From: Methanobacteriota archaeon | Lineage (GTDB): Archaea > Thermoplasmatota > Thermoplasmata > RBG-16-68-12 > EA-27 | Length of the DNA stretch: 9,048 nt | Reading direction: 5' to 3' | Assembly (NCBI GenBank): GCA_016207545.1 | Contig: JACQPO010000046.1 | Span: 1-9,048 of the forward strand | Shown: one piece after another, positions 4,971-9,048 of the stretch | Numbering within the stretch: position 1 is the first letter of the stretch | Layout of the letters: every line of letters begins with the position of its first letter | The notes under the pieces: generated by a model | The model's database searches: none | Told to the model about the DNA's origin: nothing | Seen by the model: only the letters and a program-made list of their open reading frames with translations | Program-made: the position numbers and the translations under genes

Positions 4971-5777
4971 TCACATCTGGCCAAGCGCGACGGAGAGGGC
5001 GCCGCTCCGATACCCCCGGGGGTCGATGACGACCTCCCGGTACCCGAGGCGGCGCATCGCGGCGGCGACCTCGAGCGCCATCCCGCGGAGGCGAGGGATC
5101 TCGCCCGGGAGGACCTCGATCTTGGCGGTCGTCCCGAGGTGGCGCACGCGGACCTGCCGGAACCCCCGATGGCGCAGGTAGACCTCCGCCGCCTCCACCG
5201 TGCGGAGGAGGTCGAGGGTAATCGGCGTGCCGTGCGGGATGCGGGAGGAGAGGCACGCATTGCTCGGCTTGTCCCAGAACGACAGCCGGAGGAATCGCGC
5301 CATCGCGCGCACGTGGTCTTTCGCAAGCCCGAATTCCACGAGGGGGTGCCAGAAACCGGCCTCGTCCATCGCTCGGATGCCGGGGCGGACGTCCCCGAGG
5401 TCCGAGACGTTGACCCCGTCCGCGATCGCCCGGAATCCCTCTGTGGCGGCGATCCCCGTGAGCACGTCCGCCAACTCGGAGCGGCAGAAATAGCACCGGT
5501 CCGTGGGGTTCGCGCGGTACGATTCATTCGCGAGCTCGGGGACGAACACGACGCGGAACGGGATCCCGATCTCCCCGGCAATGCCCTTGGCCTCTGCGAG
5601 TTCGCGGCGCGACAGACTCTCCGCGTCCGCAATCACCGCCAAAGCGTCCTCACCGAGCGCGTCGTACGCGAGCTTCGCGACGAGGCCGCTGTCCACGCCG
5701 CCGGAGAACGCGACGAGCACGCGCGATCGCGCGCGGAACTCAGCGAGCATCGCCCGTTGCGTCGCCTCGATGTCCAT
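4971..5777 (-). CDS. larE: LarE-like ATP-dependent sacrificial sulfur transferase (PP-loop)
   Basis: 268 residues, the usual length for LarE. The PP-loop SGGVDS is at residues 25-30 and the family blocks follow in order: NPTDRCYFCRSEL (Cys95, Cys98), ADGVNVSDLGDVRPG, and WDKPSNACLSSRIPHG with Cys175. In Lactobacillus plantarum LarE, Cys176 is the sulfur donor, and Cys175 here very probably corresponds. The two extra cysteines of RCYFC recall LarE forms proposed to carry an iron-sulfur cluster with a third cysteine. Known role: LarE adenylates and thiolates the pyridinium cofactor precursor during synthesis of the nickel-pincer cofactor of lactate racemase; relatives may serve other thiolation reactions. 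No larA, larB or larC is in the window, so its substrate here is open. The ATG at 5777 gives the family N-terminus; the longer frame to 5975 is a shadow of threonine synthase. Confidence 0.85.
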   Translation of the reverse strand: MDIEATQRAMLAEFRARSRVLVAFSGGVDSGLVAKLAYDALGEDALAVIADAESLSRRELAEAKGIAGEIGIPFRVVFVPELANESYRANPTDRCYFCRSELADVLTGIAATEGFRAIADGVNVSDLGDVRPGIRAMDEAGFWHPLVEFGLAKDHVRAMARFLRLSFWDKPSNACLSSRIPHGTPITLDLLRTVEAAEVYLRHRGFRQVRVRHLGTTAKIEVLPGEIPRLRGMALEVAAAMRRLGYREVVIDPRGYRSGALSVALGQM

Positions 5778-5802
5778 CGTTGCGGACACGTATGGCCCTC
5801 TC

Positions 5803-5813
5803 GTTGATAAGGG
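5803..5813. promoter_or_regulatory. Shared TATA-like element between larE-like gene and threonine synthase
   Basis: GTTGATAAGGG (minus strand CCCTTATCAAC) is the only AT-rich core between the two divergent starts. It lies about 31 bp from the ATG at 5777 and about 26 bp from the GTG at 5834, so it could serve both directions. Its minus-strand form matches the CCTTATC core found at 1904-1910. Confidence 0.45.
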
Positions 5814-5833
5814 CATCGCGCGATGCCGCGCGC

Positions 5834-7036
5834 GTGGCGAACCTCTCGCACTTGGAATGCTCCGCGTGCGGCCGCACGTACGACATCGCGCTGCGCAACT
5901 TGTGCCCGCACTGCGAGCGACCGCTCCTCGCGCGGTACGAGCTCGACCGCATACGCCGAGAGGATTTGTTGCCACGGAACGACTTGTGGCGGTACTTCCC
6001 GCTCCTCCCGGTCGACGACCTAAACGCCGCGTTCCCGCTCGGGGAAGGCGGAACGCCCCTCGTGCGCGCGCGGAACCTCGGCGCCTCCCTCGGCCTTCCT
6101 CACCTGTACGTGAAGGACGAGTCCGCGAACCCGACGGGGACGTTCAAGGCACGCGGCATGGCCGTCGCGGTCCCGATGGCGAAAACGCTCGGGGCCACGA
6201 AGGTCGCGGTGCCGAGCGCGGGGAACGCGGGAAGCGCGATGGCGGCGTACGCGGCGAAGGCGGGGCTCGAGGCGCTCGTCGTCATGCCGCGGGATACGCC
6301 CGCGAAAATCGTGCGGGAGACCGCCGCCTTTCCCGCGCGGCTGTTCTTTGTCGACGGCCTTATCACGGACGCCGCGGCGATCGTGAAGGATGCGTGCGCG
6401 AAGCTTGGGTACTTCCACCTCGCGACGCTGCAGGAGCCGTACCGGGTCGAGGGGAAGAAGACGATGGGGTTCGAGCTCTGGGAACAGCTGCGCGGGCTGC
6501 CGGACTGGGTCGTCTTCCCGACGGGCGGCGGCACGGGCGTCGTCGGCCTCTGGAAGGCGTTTGAGGAATTGCGCGCGCTGGGGTGGCACGAGGGACCGCC
6601 GCCAAAGATTGCGTTCGTACAGTCCACGGGATGCGCGCCGCTCGTCCGCGCGTTCGAGGAGGAGAAGGACAGCGCCACCGAGTGGAAAGACGCGAAGACG
6701 ATCGCGGCCGGTCTGCGGGTTCCGCGTGCGGTCGCGGACACGCTCGTGCTGCGGGCGACGCGCGCGACGGGTGGGCGAGGCGTGGCGGTGACGGACCCGG
6801 AGATGATCGCGGGGACCGCGGACCTCGCGCGGCTCGAGGGAATCTACGCGTGCTACGAGGGCGGGGCGACCGTCGCGGCCTTGCGACACCTCGTCGCCGA
6901 CGGCGTCGCGAAACCGGACGAGTCCGTCGTCGTGTTCAACACGGGCACAGGACTCAAGAACCCCACGACACAGACGAAACCCGACGTCCCGGTCGTCCGG
7001 GACTGTGCGGATCTGGAGAAGCGGTTACGAGGATGA
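5834..7036 (+). CDS. thrC: Threonine synthase (PLP-dependent) with N-terminal zinc ribbon
   Basis: About 400 residues. An N-terminal zinc ribbon (Cys9, Cys12, Cys24, Cys27: ECSACG and LCPHCE) precedes a fold-type II PLP domain. The PLP lysine is in NPTGTFKARG (Lys105); PSAGNAGSA binds substrate, TGGGTGVVG holds the PLP phosphate and VFNTGTGLK closes the domain. Known role: conversion of O-phosphohomoserine to L-threonine, last step of threonine synthesis, cytoplasmic. Related enzymes with the same fold (cysteate synthase, threonine dehydratase-like) cannot be fully excluded, but the zinc ribbon and length favour threonine synthase. Start choice: the frame opens at TTG 5780 and has an ATG at 5792, but the TATA-like element at 5803-5811 puts transcription start near the GTG at 5834, and that start gives the usual short lead into the ribbon. 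Its last 12 bp overlap the convergent peroxiredoxin gene. Confidence 0.88.
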   Translation: MANLSHLECSACGRTYDIALRNLCPHCERPLLARYELDRIRREDLLPRNDLWRYFPLLPVDDLNAAFPLGEGGTPLVRARNLGASLGLPHLYVKDESANPTGTFKARGMAVAVPMAKTLGATKVAVPSAGNAGSAMAAYAAKAGLEALVVMPRDTPAKIVRETAAFPARLFFVDGLITDAAAIVKDACAKLGYFHLATLQEPYRVEGKKTMGFELWEQLRGLPDWVVFPTGGGTGVVGLWKAFEELRALGWHEGPPPKIAFVQSTGCAPLVRAFEEEKDSATEWKDAKTIAAGLRVPRAVADTLVLRATRATGGRGVAVTDPEMIAGTADLARLEGIYACYEGGATVAALRHLVADGVAKPDESVVVFNTGTGLKNPTTQTKPDVPVVRDCADLEKRLRG

Positions 7037-7495
7037 TCCCGCGAGCCGTTGCACTTCCGCCGCCACCGCCTTCACGTCCGGGGCCACGCCGGCATCCTCC
7101 GTGACCCAACGGTACCGCACGACGCCATCCTTGTCGAGCACGAAGATCGCGCGCTTGCTCACCCGCAGGAGCTTGCCGAACCGCTCGTACAGGACGCCGT
7201 ACCGCTCGGACACGTGCCCGCCCCAGTCGCTGAGGAGCGCGTAGTTGAGTTGGTTCATCTCCTTGAACACGCGGTGGCTCGCGGGGGCGTCCGTGCTGAT
7301 CCCGAACACCTTCGCGCCGAGCGCCTGGAGCGCGTGCACCTCGTCGCGGAAGCCGCACGCCTGCCCCGTGCACACGCGGGTGAAGTCCAGCACGTACCAG
7401 CTGAGGACGATGGGGCCTTGGCCGAGCTCCTTCGAGAGAATCACGTCCTCGTTCTTGTCGTTCGGAAGCATGAAGTCCGGCGCTTTCTCCCCCAC
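7025..7495 (-). CDS. Peroxiredoxin (AhpC/TSA family, AhpE/PrxQ-like)
   Basis: 156 residues from the GTG at 7495. It starts with the family's GEKAPDF block; the active-site segment SWYVLDFTRVCTGQACGFRDE places the peroxidatic cysteine at Cys42 with Thr39 before it, and a second cysteine, Cys47, five residues later, the spacing of the resolving cysteine in PrxQ/BCP proteins. Later blocks, GISTDAPASHRVFKE, LLSDWGGHVSERYGVL and AIFVLDKDGVVRYRW, resemble AhpE-type enzymes. Known role: thiol-dependent reduction of hydrogen peroxide and organic peroxides in the cytoplasm. The start is uncertain: no in-frame ATG precedes the conserved region, and an ATG at 7532 lies in another frame. The tail is convergent with threonine synthase and overlaps it by 12 bp. 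Divergent from the antiporter gene across a short shared promoter region. Confidence 0.88.
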   Translation of the reverse strand: MGEKAPDFMLPNDKNEDVILSKELGQGPIVLSWYVLDFTRVCTGQACGFRDEVHALQALGAKVFGISTDAPASHRVFKEMNQLNYALLSDWGGHVSERYGVLYERFGKLLRVSKRAIFVLDKDGVVRYRWVTEDAGVAPDVKAVAAEVQRLAGSSS

Positions 7496-7560
7496 CTCGA
7501 CGATCGGAATCCCCCGGCAGGGGATGGCCCATGTCTTCTTGTCGTTTTCCCCGGCGGGAA

Positions 7561-7570
7561 ACGTTAAGCG
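7561..7570. promoter_or_regulatory. TATA-like element between peroxiredoxin and antiporter genes
   Basis: ACGTTAAGCG has its TTAA centre 26-27 bp before the GTG at 7592, supporting that GTG as a leaderless start for the antiporter. In the other direction (CGCTTAACGT) it would start the peroxiredoxin mRNA near 7539. No other AT-rich core lies in this gap. Confidence 0.45.
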
Positions 7571-7591
7571 GCCGAGAAAGATGCGTCCTGC

Positions 7592-8698
7592 GTGGCCGCC
7601 CGGAAGTGGAAGGTGTTCCTCCTTCCGGCCGTCCTGGTCCCCGTCCCGTTCGTTCTGAAGGTGGTCGGCGCCCCGGACTTGGCGGTGTTCGCGGCCGCGG
7701 GCATCGCGGTCCTGCCGCTCGCGCACCTCATGGGGATTGCGACGGAGGAACTCGGTAAGCGCGCGGGGCCAGGCATCGGCGGGCTGCTCAACGCCACGCT
7801 GGGCAACGCGACGGAATTGATCATCGCCCTCATCGCCCTGTGGCGGGCGGCGGAGGCGGCGGCTGCCGGCCAAGTTGCGGCCGCGGACAGCTTGGTCGAG
7901 GTCGTCAAGGCCTCGATCACCGGCTCGATCATTGGGAACCTGTTGCTCGTGCTCGGCCTCAGCGTGTTCGTCGGAGGCCTGCGTCACAAGACCCAGAAGT
8001 TTTCCGTAAAGGCGGCGGAGTTGCAGGTCACGTTGCTCGTCCTCGCGATCGCGGCGCTCGTCATGCCGGAGCTGTTCCAGCTCTCGTATCGCGCGGGCGG
8101 CGTGTCCCCCGCGCTCCCGAATGTGAGCCTGGGGATCGCGATCCTGCTCCTCGTCGGCTATCTGCTTGGCCTCGTGTTCTCGCTTCACACACACAAGGAC
8201 GTGTTCAACCCCGTGACGCACGAGAGCGAGCCGCCGATCTGGAGCCGCAACTTCGCGCTCGCGGTGCTCATCGCGTCGACCGCGCTCGTAGGCATCGTCG
8301 CGGAGGTGCTCGTCGGTTCCGTCGAATCCGTCACCGCCACCCTCGGGCTCACGGAGATCTTCATGGGCGTCATCATCATCGCGATCGTCGGCAACGCCGC
8401 AGAGCACGGCGCCGCGGTCTTGATGGCGTGGCGGAACAAGATGGACCTCAGCGTGGGCATCGCCACGATTTCGAGCGTGCAAATCGCCTTGTTCGTCACG
8501 CCCGTGCTCGTCCTCGCGTCCTTTGCGTTCGGGAAGCCGCTCACCCTCGCCTTCGAGATTTTCGAGCTCGTCGCAATCATCCTGTCCGTCGCGATCGTCG
8601 CGGTCCTCGCGAAGGACGGGGAGACGAACTGGTACGAAGGCGTCCTCCTCCTGCTCGTCTACGCGATCATCGGCGTCGGCTTCTACTTCCACCCATGA
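7592..8698 (+). CDS. Ca2+/H+ antiporter, CaCA superfamily (CAX/VCX1 type)
   Basis: 368 residues, about eleven hydrophobic helices. The two inverted alpha-repeat signatures of the CAX family are present: GNATELIIALIAL at about 71-83 and GNAAEHGAAVLMAWRNKMDLS at about 267-287, each with the acidic residue that binds the cation. Central residues about 200-220 (HTHKDVFNPVTHESEPP) form the polar loop between the two halves. Known role: export of Ca2+ (and possibly Mn2+ or other cations) from the cytoplasm in exchange for protons. Start: the GTG at 7592 is favoured by the TATA-like element 26-27 bp upstream. The gene ends 3 bp from the stop of the convergent right-edge gene. The family is encoded singly in most genomes and nothing links it functionally to its neighbours. 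Confidence 0.92.
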   Translation: MAARKWKVFLLPAVLVPVPFVLKVVGAPDLAVFAAAGIAVLPLAHLMGIATEELGKRAGPGIGGLLNATLGNATELIIALIALWRAAEAAAAGQVAAADSLVEVVKASITGSIIGNLLLVLGLSVFVGGLRHKTQKFSVKAAELQVTLLVLAIAALVMPELFQLSYRAGGVSPALPNVSLGIAILLLVGYLLGLVFSLHTHKDVFNPVTHESEPPIWSRNFALAVLIASTALVGIVAEVLVGSVESVTATLGLTEIFMGVIIIAIVGNAAEHGAAVLMAWRNKMDLSVGIATISSVQIALFVTPVLVLASFAFGKPLTLAFEIFELVAIILSVAIVAVLAKDGETNWYEGVLLLLVYAIIGVGFYFHP

Positions 8699-8701
8699 GC
8701 C

Positions 8702-9048
8702 TCACCGAGCAGTCGCCCGGCCCCGACGGCGAAGCGCCTCCGCGACCTTCCGGTGGGCCGCGCACAGGAGTCCGCTCTCCACCTGGGCGTGGATCAACTC
8801 TTCCTGCCAATGGGCGTTGAACAACACGCAATCCGGATCCTCGCAAAACGATTCCCCGGTCATCTGGTAGAACAGCGCCTGGAGCACGTACCCCTTCGCG
8901 ATCTGGGTGAGCCGCGGATCGTCGTAGTCGACGAAACGACCCGCGTATTGCTCCTTGAGCGCCTCGTACCGCACGTCCGCGGAATCGATCCGCAACCCGC
9001 GCTTCGCCGCGTAGAACCCGCGTGGCTTGGCGGGGGCCTCTACGATCC
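8702..9048 (-). CDS. Conserved archaeal-type protein of uncertain function, C-terminal part (runs off right edge)
   Basis: The last 114 residues are visible and the frame stays open to the window edge, so the TTG at 8995 is not the true start. Visible blocks: IVEAPAKPRGFY near the edge, FVDYDDPRLTQIAKGYVLQALFYQMTGE, then FCEDPDCVLFNAHWQEELIHAQ and LCAAH, ending in a basic tail. The Cys-x(4)-Cys-x(5)-His and C-x(2)-H residues could bind a metal. From memory this resembles an archaeal family annotated as DUF6775, putative metallopeptidase; I am not certain, and no HExxH motif lies in the visible part (it could be beyond the edge). The gene is convergent with the antiporter gene with a 3-bp gap. 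Confidence 0.65.
   Translation of the reverse strand, partial: IVEAPAKPRGFYAAKRGLRIDSADVRYEALKEQYAGRFVDYDDPRLTQIAKGYVLQALFYQMTGESFCEDPDCVLFNAHWQEELIHAQVESGLLCAAHRKVAEALRRRGRATAR

Noticed and set aside
4924..5496. Upstream extension of the V4R-like regulator to 488 residues
   Set aside because: The extra 191 residues are antiparallel-free, same-strand shadow of the LarE-like coding sequence and Pro/Arg/Gly-rich; a promoter and ATG at 4923 mark the true start.
7496..8692. Long upstream extension of the peroxiredoxin frame to 555 residues
   Set aside because: It is antisense to the Ca2+/H+ antiporter and consists of Asp/Glu/Arg-rich shadow sequence; the peroxiredoxin fold is complete without it.
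1..9048. CRISPR array, insertion sequence or prophage genes
   Set aside because: No regularly spaced direct repeats, transposase or integrase motifs, or terminal inverted repeats with target duplications were seen on reading both strands.

Overview
The window reads as chromosomal DNA of a GC-rich archaeon, most likely a Thermoplasmatota-type lineage (moderate confidence, from gene content and promoter style; no rRNA or marker gene is present to fix it). Evidence for an archaeon: AT-rich TATA-like elements, often of the form AAACCTTATC / AAAGGTTTATC, lie about 26-31 bp upstream of start codons and almost no gene has a Shine-Dalgarno site, which points to leaderless transcripts. A DtxR/IdeR-type regulator without an SH3 domain, a threonine synthase with an N-terminal zinc ribbon and winged-helix regulators of archaeal style fit this.

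Layout. 1-254 (minus): start of a Cys/Met-metabolism PLP enzyme, running off the left edge. 346-1257 (minus): FTR1-type iron permease, divergent from 1448-1891 (plus): DtxR-family iron-dependent repressor. The gap between them holds two 16-bp palindromes with centres 30 bp apart that look like the operators of that repressor, one of them touching the permease promoter. 1934-2335: debris, namely a 35-codon signal-peptide stub with a good promoter, followed in the same frame after one TGA by a decayed copy of the last 53 codons of the DtxR gene. 2357-3115 (plus): secreted protein of unknown function. 3116-3580: no gene, only a few inverted repeats. 3581-3964 (plus): small winged-helix regulator. 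About 2.2-4.0 kb is visibly less GC-rich than the flanks and looks like an accessory insert. 4030-4923 (minus): winged-helix regulator with a C-terminal V4R-like sensor domain. 4971-5777 (minus): LarE-like PP-loop sulfur transferase, divergent from 5834-7036 (plus): threonine synthase. 7025-7495 (minus): peroxiredoxin whose end overlaps that of threonine synthase. 7592-8698 (plus): Ca2+/H+ antiporter. 8702-9048 (minus): C-terminal part of an unknown archaeal Cys/His-rich protein, running off the right edge.

How the genes work together. The clearest functional unit is the iron module: iron uptake permease plus iron sensor, back to back around shared operators. The other genes are a housekeeping mix (amino-acid synthesis, peroxide defence, cation export, sulfur transfer), mostly in divergent or convergent pairs and not in operons. 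No CRISPR array, tRNA, rRNA, insertion sequence or prophage was seen, and no clear novel multi-gene system. The most unusual items are the duplicated repressor tail, the twin operators, the secreted orphan in the lower-GC stretch and the V4R-like regulator.
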